Positions 46,413 to 55,663 of a stretch of DNA of 64,000 nt are shown here, piece by piece. The notes below the pieces were generated by a model. The model saw only the letters and a program-made list of their open reading frames with translations. It searched no databases and was not told the DNA's origin. Each line of letters begins with the position of its first letter. Within the stretch, counting starts at the first letter, position 1. The stretch comes from Leptotrichia sp. HSP-536. GTDB taxonomy: Bacteria > Fusobacteriota > Fusobacteriia > Fusobacteriales > Leptotrichiaceae. A program made the translations under genes and the position numbers. The stretch lies in the NCBI RefSeq assembly GCF_041199985.1, contig NZ_CP165647.1, positions 1,054,001-1,118,000 of the forward strand, written 5' to 3'.

Positions 46413-48809
46413 ATGCAAAACAAACCATTTATAGCTACAAGAGAATTAGTTGTATTTCCAGGTGTTGTAACTCCGATTTTTATCGGTAGGCAGTCAAGCC
46501 TGAAAAGCCTTGAAGAAGCAATTTCAAGATTTGACAGCAAGCTAATTCTTTCAGCACAAAGAGATGCAAATGTGGAAGAGCCAAAATTTCCAGAAGATGT
46601 GTATGAAACAGGGGTATTGGTTCATGTAATACAGACAGTGAAAATGCCTAATGGGAATGTGAAAGTTCTGGTTGAGGCAAAACATAGAGTTTTAATTAAT
46701 CAGTTTCCAAAAGACGATAAAGGTGTTATTTATGCTGAATACGAAGAAATTTTTTCAAAACCAATTGATGAAAGTAAAGCTGAAGCTTTAAAACGTAGGG
46801 TTATCGATGAATTTTCAAATTATGCACAAAAAACGAATAAAGTATTGCCAGATATTATTTATAACATAAAGGAAATTAACAATATTGACAAGGTTTTTGA
46901 TTTGATTTGTACAAACTTGATGATCGCAGTCGAAACGAAACAGGAGTTGCTTGAAACGTTGGATGTGGAGGCTAGAGCGTATAAAATTTTGAGTATTCTT
47001 GAAAGAGAAATTGAGATTTTTGTGCTTGAGCGTGAAATTGAAAATCGTGTAAAAGAGCAAATGGCAGAAGTTCAGAAAAACTATTATTTGCGTGAAAAAA
47101 TAAAGGTGATGCGTGAAGAAATGGGAGAAGGAAGCGATTCTGAAGAAGAATTGGAAGAGCTGGATCAAAGGGTTCAAGATGCTAAAGTTCCTCAAGATTT
47201 AAAGGTTAAATTGGTAAAGGAGCTTTCAAGAATGAAGAAAATGCCAGACTTTTCTGCAGAATCTTCAGTAATTAGAACATATCTTGAGACTGTACTTGAA
47301 TTGCCATGGGAAGTTTCTTCAAATGATGAAATTGATATTGAAAAAGCTGAAAAAATTCTAAATGAGGATCATTATGGGCTGGAAGAAGTTAAGGAAAGAA
47401 TATTAGAATTTTTGGCAATTAAGAAATTAAATAAAACATTAAAAGGTTCAATTATTTGTCTTGTGGGACCTCCAGGTGTCGGAAAAACATCGCTTGCACA
47501 TTCGGTGGCACGTTCAATGAATAGAAAATTCACAAGAATCTCACTTGGCGGAGTAAGAGATGAGGCTGAAATTCGTGGGCATAGAAGAACTTACGTGGGA
47601 GCAATGCCGGGAAGAATTATAAATTCATTGAAACAAGTTGGTGTAAATAATCCAGTAATGCTATTTGATGAAATTGATAAAATGGCTTCTGACTTTAGAG
47701 GAGATCCCGCTTCAGCAATGCTGGAAGTTTTAGATCCTGCACAAAACAACTCATTTGAAGATCATTACATTGATCATACTTTTGACTTGTCAAATGTATT
47801 CTTTATTTGTACAGCAAATGATTTGGGCGGAATTCCAGGTCCGCTTCGTGACAGAATGGAAATTATTTCAATCGAATCGTACACAGAATTTGAAAAATTA
47901 AATATCGCAAAAAGGTATTTAATACCGCAAACACAAGAAGAAAACGGATTAAAAGAATTTAAAATTTCATTTTCTGATAAAGCAGTTATGAAAATTATAA
48001 ATGAGTACACAAGAGAAGCTGGAGTGAGAAATTTACGAAGAGAAATTAGTAAATTATTTAGAAAAATAGCAAAAGAAATACTTGTATCAAAATCTGACAG
48101 TAAAAAAATCTCTGTTTCTGAGGCAAAAGTAAAAAAATATCTAGGAAATGCAAAATTCAGAGTGGACAAAGTTAAGGAAAAAGAAGGCAAAATTGGTGTT
48201 GTAAATGGGCTTGCGTGGACAGCTGTCGGAGGGACAACTCTAGAAGTGCAGGCAGTAAAAATGGAAGGAAAAGGTGTACTGCAGCTTACAGGAAAACTGG
48301 GAGACGTAATGCAGGAATCGGCTAGAGTGGCATATTCTTATGTAAGACACATAAAAAATGAACTTGGAATAAAGGAAAAATTCAACGAAACAACAGACGT
48401 TCATTTACATTTTCCAGAAGGAGCAGTACCGAAAGACGGGCCATCAGCAGGGATTACAATTACAACAGCAATAATCTCAGTATTGACTAATAAGGAAGTT
48501 AGGCAGGATGTAGCAATGACTGGAGAAATTACGATTACTGGAGAGGTTCTGGCAGTTGGTGGAATTAAGGAGAAGGTAATCGGAGCCCATAGGGTTGGTA
48601 TAAGAGATGTTGTGCTTCCTTATGACAATAAAGTTGATACGGAAGAATTGCCAAAGGAAATTGCGAATCAGATGAAATTCTACTTTGCAAAAACTTATGA
48701 TGATGTAAAAAAGGTTGTTTTTGTGAATAAAGATACAAAAAAAGTAAAAAAAGTTGTTAAAAAAACAATGGAAAAAAATTCAAATAAAGAAGAAAATATT
48801 CAACAATAA
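46413..48809 (+). CDS. lon: ATP-dependent protease Lon
   Basis: 798 residues from ATG 46413 (AAAGGGGA upstream); an ATG at 46398 is in the ribosome-binding site. LON N-terminal substrate domain, a coiled region (EQMAEVQKNYYLREKIKVMREEMGE), the AAA+ core (GPPGVGKTSLA, MLFDEIDKM) and a C-terminal Ser-Lys protease domain with the catalytic Ser (~678) in PKDGPSAGIT and Lys in GGIKEKVIGAHR. Degrades misfolded and regulatory proteins in the cytoplasm. A strong terminator follows. Confidence 0.97.
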   Translation: MQNKPFIATRELVVFPGVVTPIFIGRQSSLKSLEEAISRFDSKLILSAQRDANVEEPKFPEDVYETGVLVHVIQTVKMPNGNVKVLVEAKHRVLINQFPKDDKGVIYAEYEEIFSKPIDESKAEALKRRVIDEFSNYAQKTNKVLPDIIYNIKEINNIDKVFDLICTNLMIAVETKQELLETLDVEARAYKILSILEREIEIFVLEREIENRVKEQMAEVQKNYYLREKIKVMREEMGEGSDSEEELEELDQRVQDAKVPQDLKVKLVKELSRMKKMPDFSAESSVIRTYLETVLELPWEVSSNDEIDIEKAEKILNEDHYGLEEVKERILEFLAIKKLNKTLKGSIICLVGPPGVGKTSLAHSVARSMNRKFTRISLGGVRDEAEIRGHRRTYVGAMPGRIINSLKQVGVNNPVMLFDEIDKMASDFRGDPASAMLEVLDPAQNNSFEDHYIDHTFDLSNVFFICTANDLGGIPGPLRDRMEIISIESYTEFEKLNIAKRYLIPQTQEENGLKEFKISFSDKAVMKIINEYTREAGVRNLRREISKLFRKIAKEILVSKSDSKKISVSEAKVKKYLGNAKFRVDKVKEKEGKIGVVNGLAWTAVGGTTLEVQAVKMEGKGVLQLTGKLGDVMQESARVAYSYVRHIKNELGIKEKFNETTDVHLHFPEGAVPKDGPSAGITITTAIISVLTNKEVRQDVAMTGEITITGEVLAVGGIKEKVIGAHRVGIRDVVLPYDNKVDTEELPKEIANQMKFYFAKTYDDVKKVVFVNKDTKKVKKVVKKTMEKNSNKEENIQQ

Positions 48810-48840
48810 ACTTATTTAGCTTGTAATTTTTTAAAAAAAG

Positions 48841-48890
48841 TAATGGGAAATTTCAATCTTAATGATATAGAGTTTCCCATTATTATTTTT
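48841..48890 (+). terminator. Terminator of the clpX-lon unit
   Basis: TAATGGGAAA (48841-48850) pairs exactly with TTTCCCATTA (48873-48882), followed by a T-rich run. Confidence 0.8.
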
Positions 48891-49292
48891 TTAGCATAAA
48901 AAATATTAAAATTGTTTAATTTTTACCAGTTTTTAAGATTAGTAAATTGTTATATTTAGTTAGTTATTATTTTCCCGTAATGATATTTATGATTTTTATC
49001 TTTAGTTTCATGACTAGCATTTAGTCTGTCATAAGGACTAATGGTTATTTCAAAAGTTTCTGAGTCAGCCTCTTCAATTTTTTCTTTATAGTAATACACG
49101 TTGTTTTTATCTTTAGAATAACTATACCCTAATACTTCAAAAGTTTTAGGATCAGCTCCTTCAAATATTTTTCCAAAATAATACACATTATTTTTATCTT
49201 TAAAATAATTATATCCTAATGCTTTAAAAGTTTTAGGATCAGTTTCTTTAAATTTCTTTCCTTGATAGTACACATTATTTTTATCTTTAATA

Positions 49293-50192
49293 GACCTGTT
49301 CGACAACCTTGTATAAAAACCAATATTAAGGTATAATAATACTGGTGATGAAAATGATAAACAATGTTGAAAGAATAAAAAAACTTAAAGAAGAAAACTA
49401 TCAGAAAATTTTTGGCATTAAAAAAAATACCTTTGACAAAATGCTGAAACTTTTGAATGAATCATACAGAATTGAACATTTAAGAGGCGGACATCCGCCA
49501 AAACTATCTGTTCTTGACAGACTCGTAATTATGCTTTCATACTATCGTGACTATAGAACTATGGAAAATATTGCCTTTGAATATGGTGTTGCAAAAAGTA
49601 CCATCTGTGAGTGCGTTAAATGGGTTGAAAACATCTTGGTAAAAAGCAAGGAGTTTTCTTTGCCCCAAAAAAGGGAACTTGTCAGGGACACTGAGATAGA
49701 AGTCGTGCTGGTTGATGCTACGGAATGTGAAATTGAACGTCCTAAAAAAAACAGCAGAAATATTATTCAGGAAAAAGGAAAAAACATACTATAAAGGCTC
49801 AGATAGTGGCAGACGAAAAAGATTTAAGGATACTCAACGTATCGTTTTCGCACGGGAGCGTTCATGACTTCAGGCTGTTCTGCAGAAGTCGTGTGTATTT
49901 TTCAAAAGATGTCCTTTTAATTGCTGACAAGGGATAAATAGGCATAGATAAGATACACAGCAACAGCTTGGTACCTAAAAAATCGACAAAAAAGCATAAA
50001 TTAACTAAAGAGGACAAGAAATACAATTCAATTATTTCAAGGCGTAGAATTTACATAGAGCATGTGAACAGGCATATCAAAAGATTTAGGATAATGTCTA
50101 CACGTTATAGAAACAAGAGAAGAAAATTTGCCCTGAGATTTTCGTTAATTTGTGCAATTTATAATTTTGAACTATAAGTTATCGAACAGGTC
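49293..50192 (+). mobile_element. IS5-type (IS427/IS1381-like) insertion sequence with TA duplication
   Basis: Inverted ends GACCTGTTCGACAAC (49293) and, on the other strand, GACCTGTTCGATAAC (50192) enclose 900 bases. TA is duplicated outside (49291-49292 and 50193-50194). The transposase is in two overlapping frames, as usual for this group, and the element interrupts a DKNYY gene. Confidence 0.85.
49345..50177 (+). pseudogene. IS5-family transposase, two frames joined at A-AAA-AAC, with one stop
   Basis: Frame A (49345-49794) holds the helix-turn-helix (RGGHPPKLSVLDRLVIMLSYYR, EYGVAKSTICECVKWVE) and the first catalytic Asp (VVLVDATE). Frame B resumes at KAQIVADEKDLRIL, with SHGSVHDFRLF, and runs to 50177. 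The frames differ by -1, and a canonical A-AAA-AAC slippery heptamer in phase lies at 49779-49785. In frame B a TAA at 49935 replaces the Tyr of the usual DKGY-x-G motif, so the fused protein is interrupted and the element is probably inactive. Confidence 0.85.
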
Positions 50193-50478
50193 TAATGAAA
50201 AAAGATTTTATTTCTCCTTTACTGCTATAATTTTTTAAATAATCTTTTAAAGGAATATTTTTTCCATCGTCTGTAATTATTATTAAAGTTTTTAAATCGA
50301 TTCCTTTTAGTTCATCGTCAATCCAATAGATGCTGTTATTTTTGATATTATATACAATAGGAGGAATGTGTGCCATCATTTGAATCCCTGTTAAAATCAT
50401 CCCTGTTAAAATTAATTTTTTCATAGTTAATTCCACCTTTCATATATTTTTTATAATATTTGAATATAAATTTTTTAA

Positions 50479-51315
50479 TTAGTCAGCTGTTATTTTTCCA
50501 TAACGATATTTATGATTTTTATCTTTAGCGTCATAATTAACATTTAGTTTATTACTTAGTTCAAAAGTTACAGGGTCAGCGTCTTTGATTTTTTTTCCTT
50601 CATAATAGACATTACTTTTATCTTTAGAATAAGAATCTTGACAATAAATACTGTTTAATACTTCAAAAGTTGCTGAATCAGCATCTTTGATTTTCTTTCC
50701 TTGATAATACACATTATTTTTATCTTTAGAATAATCATGTTTTAATATTTCAAAGGTGTCAGGATCAGCGCCTTCAATTTTTTCTTTATAGTTATAAACA
50801 TTGTTTTTATCTTTAGAATAACGATATCCTAATACTTCAAAAGTATCAGGGTCAGCTCCTTCAATTTTATATCCAAGAGAAACATATGCATTATTTTTAT
50901 CTTTAAAATAACCATGTTCTAATGCTTCAAAAGTATCAGGATCAACTCCTTTAATTTTTTGTTCTTTATAATACACATTATTTTTGTCTTTAAAATAATA
51001 ATTATACCGTACTGCCTTAAAGGTATCAGGATCAGCGCCTTCAATTTTTTCTCCTTGATAGTACACGTTATTTTTATCCTTGATGAAATGAAAATCTATT
51101 TGCCCTTTACTATTATAATTATTTAGATAATCTTTTAAGGAAATATTTTCTCCATCGATTGTAATTATTGTCAAAGTTTTAAGATCAATGTCTTTTAGCT
51201 CCTTTTCAGCCCAATATATGCTGTTATTCCTGATACTATAATACGGAGCAGGAGGTATATATGCCATTATTTGAATTCCCATTAAAATCATTCCTGTTAA
51301 AATTAATTTTTTCAT
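50479..51315 (-). CDS. DKNYY-repeat secreted protein
   Basis: 278 residues. Signal peptide (KKLILTGMILMGIQIMA), an N-terminal module (SIYWAEKELKDIDLKTLTIIT) and about seven repeats of ~28 residues with the core KDKNNVYY-x-G-x-KI-x-GADPDTFE-x-L. This is the DKNYY family, exported proteins with no assigned biochemical function. It is a tandem paralogue of the IS-split gene downstream. The gene is on the reverse strand facing away from infC. Confidence 0.8.
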   Translation of the reverse strand: MKKLILTGMILMGIQIMAYIPPAPYYSIRNNSIYWAEKELKDIDLKTLTIITIDGENISLKDYLNNYNSKGQIDFHFIKDKNNVYYQGEKIEGADPDTFKAVRYNYYFKDKNNVYYKEQKIKGVDPDTFEALEHGYFKDKNNAYVSLGYKIEGADPDTFEVLGYRYSKDKNNVYNYKEKIEGADPDTFEILKHDYSKDKNNVYYQGKKIKDADSATFEVLNSIYCQDSYSKDKSNVYYEGKKIKDADPVTFELSNKLNVNYDAKDKNHKYRYGKITAD

Positions 51316-51457
51316 AATTGATTTCCGCCTTTCATTTTTAATTTTAATAAAATAGCTGCCTTCTTATATCTATTATACCCTATTAATCTAATTTTTTGAA
51401 CTGCTCTTCTTTTAGAAAGCCTATGACTTTTTGCTAAATTTTGTTCGAAAAATTTCC

Positions 51458-51724
51458 TTGCAAAATAAAATAAAATATGATAAACTATTTAGGTAATTAA
51501 ATTAGAAGTAGAAACATTGTTTCTCACCTTTCCATCAATTTTTATTTAAAAATAAAGTAATTAATTTTATTTGTTAAGATGAGTTGGGTATTAGTTATTT
51601 TTATTTTGTGCATTAAAGTAGGTTTTTTATACCTTATTTTGTTGTGAAAATTATTTATATAACTATTGAGCAAGGTTTCTTATATCTTGTTTTTTTATTG
51701 TAAAAAAATTAGGAGGTGTTTTTT
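51458..51724 (+). promoter_or_regulatory. infC: infC promoter and long structured leader
   Basis: TTGCAA (51458-51463), a 17-base spacer and TAAACT (51481-51486) start a ~230-base leader. Just before the ribosome-binding site CAAGGTTTCTTATATCTTG (51671-51689) plus seven T forms a terminator-like hairpin. A leader of this kind is consistent with IF-3/L20-type feedback control. No gene was seen between 51316 and 51724. Confidence 0.5.
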
Positions 51725-52249
51725 ATAAGAGGAAATAACAAATCTAATGAACCGAGAATAAATGGGAGAATTAGAGCAAGAGAGATAAGAGTCATTGGTG
51801 ATGATGGCGAACAATTTGGAATTATGTCGGCTAGAGATGCGTTGGCGCTTGCGACCGAAAAAGAATTGGATTTAGTTGAAATTTCACCAAATGCAACACC
51901 ACCTGTATGTAAAATTATGGACTATGGAAAATTCAAGTATGAGAAAACGAAAAAAGACAAGGAAAATAAGAAAAAACAAAAAAATGTTGTTGTTAAAGAA
52001 ATAAGAATAAAACCTCATATTGATGAACACGACAAGGAAACAAAAATTTCTCAAATTGAAAAATTTATAGCCAAAGAGCATAAAGTAAAAGTTAGCTTAA
52101 GACTTACAGGTAGAGAAAGATTACACGCAGAATCTGCTATTAAAGTATTAGACGAGTTTGCAAGCCATTTTGAAGAAATTGCAACTGTTGAGAAAAAATA
52201 CGGAAGAGAACAGGTTCAAAAATTTATTTTATTATCGCCTAAAAAATAG
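51725..52249 (+). CDS. infC: Translation initiation factor IF-3 (apparent AUA start)
   Basis: About 174 residues. N-domain (NEPRINGRIRAREIRVIGDDGEQFG), linker helix (YEKTKKDKENKKKQK) and C-domain (VKEIRIKPHIDEHD, RLTGRERLHAESA). No ATG or TTG is available. The GTG at 51716 overlaps AGGAGG itself, while the ATA at 51725 has AGGAGG with 8-base spacing. A rare start codon on infC is a known autoregulation device (AUU in E. coli), because IF-3 rejects such starts. First gene of infC-rpmI-rplT. Confidence 0.92.
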   Translation: MRGNNKSNEPRINGRIRAREIRVIGDDGEQFGIMSARDALALATEKELDLVEISPNATPPVCKIMDYGKFKYEKTKKDKENKKKQKNVVVKEIRIKPHIDEHDKETKISQIEKFIAKEHKVKVSLRLTGRERLHAESAIKVLDEFASHFEEIATVEKKYGREQVQKFILLSPKK

Positions 52250-52286
52250 GCAGTGAATTTAAAAAAGTGATTTAGGAGGAAAAAAA

Positions 52287-52493
52287 ATGCCAAAAATGAA
52301 AACACATAAAGGAACAAAAAAAAGAGTTAAAGTTACAGGAAGTGGAAAAATTTCTTTAAGACATTCAGGAAAGAGCCATATCTTGACTAAAAAGACTCAT
52401 AAAAGAAAAAAACGTCTAGGACAAGATGCAATCGCTCCAAAAGGTGCTGAAAGAAAAATTAAAAAAGCATTGGCTGGACAAGAAGGAAGATAG
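52287..52493 (+). CDS. rpmI: Ribosomal protein L35
   Basis: 68 residues, very basic: PKMKTHKGTKKRVKVTGSGK, then KSHILTKKTHKRKKRLG, the L35 signature. AGGAGG precedes the ATG, 37 bases after infC. A 9-base-pair hairpin (TTCTTTAAA/TTTAAAGAA, near 52503-52529) follows the gene. Confidence 0.96.
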   Translation: MPKMKTHKGTKKRVKVTGSGKISLRHSGKSHILTKKTHKRKKRLGQDAIAPKGAERKIKKALAGQEGR

Positions 52494-52628
52494 TCTAAGT
52501 AATTTCTTTAAACTTATTTTTAAAGAAGTAATTTAACAAATTTACAACTTTTATTTAAAAGTGAAGTTAAAAAAAGCAGTCTAAAACAAGAATTAACAGC
52601 TTTTTATTTAAAAAATAAAAATTAAAAA

Positions 52629-52655
52629 TTGACAAAAGTTAGTTCTAAATATAAA
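52629..52655 (+). promoter_or_regulatory. Possible internal promoter before rplT
   Basis: TTGACA (52629-52634) and TATAAA (52650-52655), 15 bases apart, in an unusually long 199-base rpmI-rplT gap. It could provide extra L20 mRNA; spacing is short, so it is uncertain. Confidence 0.35.
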
Positions 52656-52692
52656 GAACAAAAAACGGCTAAAATATCAAGGAGGAAAGAAT

Positions 52693-53037
52693 ATGCCAAG
52701 AGTAAAAACAGGAATAGTTAGAAGAAAAAGACATAAAAAAGTTTTAAAAGAAGCAAAAGGTTATAGAGGAGCTATAAAAACAAATTATAAAAAAGCTAAT
52801 GAAGCAGTTAAAAAAGCTATGGCTTACGCAACTGAACATAGAAAATTGAAAAAAAGAAAAATGCGTGAATTATGGATTATCAGAATTAACGCTGCTGCAA
52901 GATTAAATGGAATTTCTTATTCAAGATTAATGAACGGACTTAAAAAAGCTGGGATTGAACTTGACAGAAAAGTTTTAGCAGACTTAGCATTAAATAACCC
53001 TGCTGAATTTACAAAATTAGTAGAAAAAGTTAAATAA
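52693..53037 (+). CDS. rplT: Ribosomal protein L20
   Basis: 114 residues: RVKTGIVRRKRHKKVLKEAKG, YRGAIKTNYKKANEAVKKAM, RKMRELWIIRINAAARLNG and SYSRLMNGLKKAGIELDRK. L20 nucleates 50S assembly and in many bacteria represses its own operon by binding the leader. CAAGGAGG precedes the ATG. A strong terminator follows. Confidence 0.97.
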   Translation: MPRVKTGIVRRKRHKKVLKEAKGYRGAIKTNYKKANEAVKKAMAYATEHRKLKKRKMRELWIIRINAAARLNGISYSRLMNGLKKAGIELDRKVLADLALNNPAEFTKLVEKVK

Positions 53038-53053
53038 AAATAAATAACAAAGC

Positions 53054-53108
53054 AATACTCAAATGGTGATTTTTAAATAAAAAACGACTGTTTGAGTATT
53101 AATTTTAT
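53054..53108 (+). terminator. Terminator of infC-rpmI-rplT
   Basis: AATACTCAAA (53054-53063) pairs exactly with TTTGAGTATT (53091-53100), followed by AATTTTATT. Confidence 0.75.
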
Positions 53109-53207
53109 TAAAAATTATTTTTGAATAAAAAATAAAAAAAATCTAAATAAATTAGATTTAATTAAAAAAGCTATACTTATAATTTTTTTAACAGAAAAAT
53201 TGTTGAG

Positions 53208-53348
53208 TTATGAGATAGCCCCGTTATTATATAGGGAAATTAAATAAATAATGTTTTTTTTGGGCTATCTCATAAAATGGTCTTACTTATTAAAAATTTT
53301 CCCTATATAGCTAAAAGTTTGTTAAATCAAATTTAACCACCTTTTAGC
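53208..53348. repeat. Interleaved inverted repeats (possible structured RNA)
   Basis: Arm A TTATGAGATAGCCC (53208-53221) pairs with GGGCTATCTCATAA (53262-53275). Arm B TATATAGGGAAA (53228-53239) pairs with TTTCCCTATATA (53298-53309). The order A-B-A'-B' is that of a pseudoknot or two exclusive folds. A third stem GCTAAAAG/CTTTTAGC (53310-53317, 53341-53348) follows. There is no open frame. Confidence 0.5.
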
Positions 53349-53490
53349 ACTAATATTATATCATAAAAGTTAAAAAAGTCAATACTTTAAATTAAAAAAA
53401 ATTATTATTTAGAATTAAAAAATTTAATTTAAATAAAATATAAAAATATTCAATTTAAAAATTACAATGTAAATTTATATAAATTTAATA

Positions 53491-53599
53491 GATGTGTTCG
53501 ATAACCTAAGTTTTTTTTACTTCCACAAGGGGTCAAGACCCCTTGCTTCAGAATATTTATTTTATTAAATTCTAAATACATATAGTTATCGAACAGGTC
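53491..53599. mobile_element. 109 bp MITE with the ends of the IS5-type element
   Basis: The ends GATGTGTTCGATAAC (53491) and GTTATCGAACAGGTC (to 53599) match the terminal repeats of the IS at 49293-50192. TA flanks both sides (53489-53490, 53600-53601). The interior carries the palindrome AAGGGGTCAAGACCCCTT and no coding sequence. A non-autonomous derivative mobilised by that transposase is the natural reading; a worn copy is at 5841-5945. Confidence 0.75.
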
Positions 53600-53660
53600 T
53601 AATTAAAGTCTTTTTGGTTTTATAAAGTTGAAAAAATTATTAAAAAAATAAGGAGAAAAA

Positions 53661-54215
53661 ATGGCAAAAGATTTTGAATTTGGAATAAAAAAACAGTTAA
53701 TAACAAAGAAAGAACTTGAAAAAAAAGTAAAGGAATTAGGGGAAAAAATTACTGAAGATTTTAAAAATGAAAATGAGCCGTTAATAGTAGTAGGACTTTT
53801 AAAGGGTTCTATGGTATTTATGGCTGATTTGATCAGGCAGATAAAATTACCGCTTGAGATTGATTTTTTAGAGGCATCAAGTTATGGGGAAGGAACTCAA
53901 ACTTCAAGAGAAGTTAAAATCTTGAAAGATTTAAGAAGTACGATTAGCGGGAAAAATGTTTTAGTTGTGGAAGATATTATTGATTCAGGATTTACATTGA
54001 AAAAGGTGTTACAGCTTTTAGGAAGCAGAAATCCTAAGAAAGTGTCATTGTGTACACTATTGGATAAGCCTGAAAGAAGAGAAGTGGAAGTTGATGTTCA
54101 GTATATTGGGTTTGAAATTCCAAATGAATTTGTTGTAGGATATGGACTTGATTTTAATGAAAATTACAGAAATCTTGAATATATTGGAATTGCTGAGCCA
54201 TCATTGTTTGAATAA
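53661..54215 (+). CDS. hpt: Hypoxanthine phosphoribosyltransferase
   Basis: 184 residues. Purine salvage enzyme joining hypoxanthine or guanine to PRPP. The flexible loop (EASSYGEGTQTSREVKI), the PRPP-binding motif (VLVVEDIIDSGFTLKKV) and the base-specificity segment (NEFVVGYGLDFNENYRNL) match the Hpt/HprT family. AAGGAGA precedes the ATG; rsmA follows after 9 bases. Confidence 0.95.
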   Translation: MAKDFEFGIKKQLITKKELEKKVKELGEKITEDFKNENEPLIVVGLLKGSMVFMADLIRQIKLPLEIDFLEASSYGEGTQTSREVKILKDLRSTISGKNVLVVEDIIDSGFTLKKVLQLLGSRNPKKVSLCTLLDKPERREVEVDVQYIGFEIPNEFVVGYGLDFNENYRNLEYIGIAEPSLFE

Positions 54216-54224
54216 GGAGAAATA

Positions 54225-55073
54225 TTGAAAAGAAAAAAAGAAAAATATCAGAAAAAAAAGAAAAATATTGAAAATGAAAATCATAAGGCTAAGAAAAAAT
54301 ATGGGCAGAATTTTTTGAATGACAGCAATTTGTTGGATGAAATTTTGAATGTGGCAAATATTGATGAAGAAACAGAAGCTTTGGAAATAGGACCAGGGTT
54401 GGGATTTTTGACAGAAAAATTGATTGAAAATTCCAAATTTTTGACTGCTTTTGAGATAGATGATGATTTGATACCGTTTTTGAATAAAAAGTTTGAAAAA
54501 AAAGAAAATTTTAAATTGATTCATCAGGATTTTATGGAAGCAAATTTAGAAAAATTTTTTGAAAATAAACTAAATATTAAAGTTGTAGCAAATATTCCGT
54601 ACTATATAACTTCCCCAATTATTAATAAACTGTTTGAATACCGTGAAAATATCGATGAAATTTATCTGATGGTGCAAAAGGAAGTGGCAAAGCGGATTGC
54701 TTCACAGCCTCATAGCAAAAATATGAGCTTGCTTACGCACGCTGTCCAGTTTTATGCTGAAACAGAGTATTTATTTACTGTGCCAAAAGAAAAATTTGAT
54801 CCTGTTCCAAAAGTCGATTCAGCATTTTTAGGAATAAAAATATTGAAAGATAAAAGATATGAAAGCCAGATTTCAGAAGAAAAATATTTTAAATATTTAA
54901 AGGAAGCCTTTTCTAATAAGAGAAAAAGCATTGCTAATAATCTAATGAAATTAGGATTTTCAAAGGATGTAGTAGGAAATGCGTTAGAAAAAGTTGGAAA
55001 AACACGTCTTGCACGGACTGAGGAATTTTCTGTTCAGGAATTTATTGATTTTATTGGAATTTTGGAAAGTTAA
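54225..55073 (+). CDS. rsmA: 16S rRNA dimethyladenosine transferase
   Basis: 282 residues from TTG 54225 (AAGGAGA upstream). After a Lys-rich start the SAM-binding motif I (LEIGPGLGFLTEKL) and catalytic motif IV (VVANIPYYITSPI) define RsmA/KsgA, with FDPVPKVDSAFLGI and the C-terminal domain. It dimethylates A1518/A1519 (E. coli numbering) near the 3' end of 16S rRNA. Co-transcribed with hpt. Confidence 0.94.
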   Translation: MKRKKEKYQKKKKNIENENHKAKKKYGQNFLNDSNLLDEILNVANIDEETEALEIGPGLGFLTEKLIENSKFLTAFEIDDDLIPFLNKKFEKKENFKLIHQDFMEANLEKFFENKLNIKVVANIPYYITSPIINKLFEYRENIDEIYLMVQKEVAKRIASQPHSKNMSLLTHAVQFYAETEYLFTVPKEKFDPVPKVDSAFLGIKILKDKRYESQISEEKYFKYLKEAFSNKRKSIANNLMKLGFSKDVVGNALEKVGKTRLARTEEFSVQEFIDFIGILES

Positions 55074-55087
55074 GTTTTTAATATTGA

Positions 55088-55122
55088 AAAAGCTCTCATA
55101 TTGAGGGCTTTTGTTTTTTTAT
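55088..55122 (+). terminator. Terminator of hpt-rsmA
   Basis: AAAAGCTCTC pairs with GAGGGCTTTT across ATATT, then a T-rich run. Confidence 0.7.
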
Positions 55123-55663
55123 TATTTTTTACAAATATTTTCTTGATAGACATTTTGAAAACTTTCATAATATTCAATATCAAAATTATTGAAGTTATTA
55201 TAAAACTTCTTTGACAATTCTTTTTTTCATAGATTATAATATAATAATCATATTCAATTTAGCAAATCAAGATACTTGTATACATAGAAATTAATTTTTA
55301 TCTAATTATACAAAAAAGAGGTTTGTAACTGTAAAGTAAACTTTTTAATAATAAAAGTTCTATTTTGAGGAACAAAAATAATAAAAAAATTTTATTTTTT
55401 TAAAGTGTTTGCAGAGTTTTAGAGTTTTTTTAGGGAACAAAAATTAAGATTAAACATTTCCTTGAATATATAGCAATTCTAGTTTAAAATAGTAGTAAAT
55501 CGATTATTTTTATATATTTTACTTCAATTTTTTAATGGATTGACTATAATTTTGAAATTAGATATAATTTGTATGGAAAAAATAATTAGAGATTAAATTT
55601 AAGCAAAATAACTTAAAATTAGACTTAGAAGTTAAAAAATAGTATTGTTTTAGGAGACTGGCT
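55123..55663. other. 540-base AT-rich gap with the promoter of the WYL operon
   Basis: No gene with a ribosome-binding site is seen on either strand. Near its right end lies an excellent promoter on the + strand: TTGACT (55540-55545), a 17-base spacer and TATAAT (55563-55568), then a ~90-base leader. The rest is near-random AT-rich sequence and marks the border between housekeeping genes and the accessory island. Confidence 0.55.

Larger units (their letters stand above)
48956..50424 (-). pseudogene. DKNYY-repeat secreted protein gene split by an IS
   Basis: The N-terminal piece (50424-50195) has a signal peptide (KKLILTGMILTGIQMMA) and LKDYLKNYSSKGEIKSFF. The C-terminal piece (49290-48956) begins IKDKNNVYYQGKKFKETDP and carries three DKNNVYY repeats. 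Joining them across the insertion gives SFFIKDKNNVYYQG, which lines up with HFIKDKNNVYYQG of the intact paralogue next door. This proves that the IS sits inside the gene. DKNYY proteins are exported repeat proteins of unknown role, common in Leptotrichia-like and Fusobacterium genomes. The start is ATG 50424 (GGTGG upstream). Confidence 0.85.
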
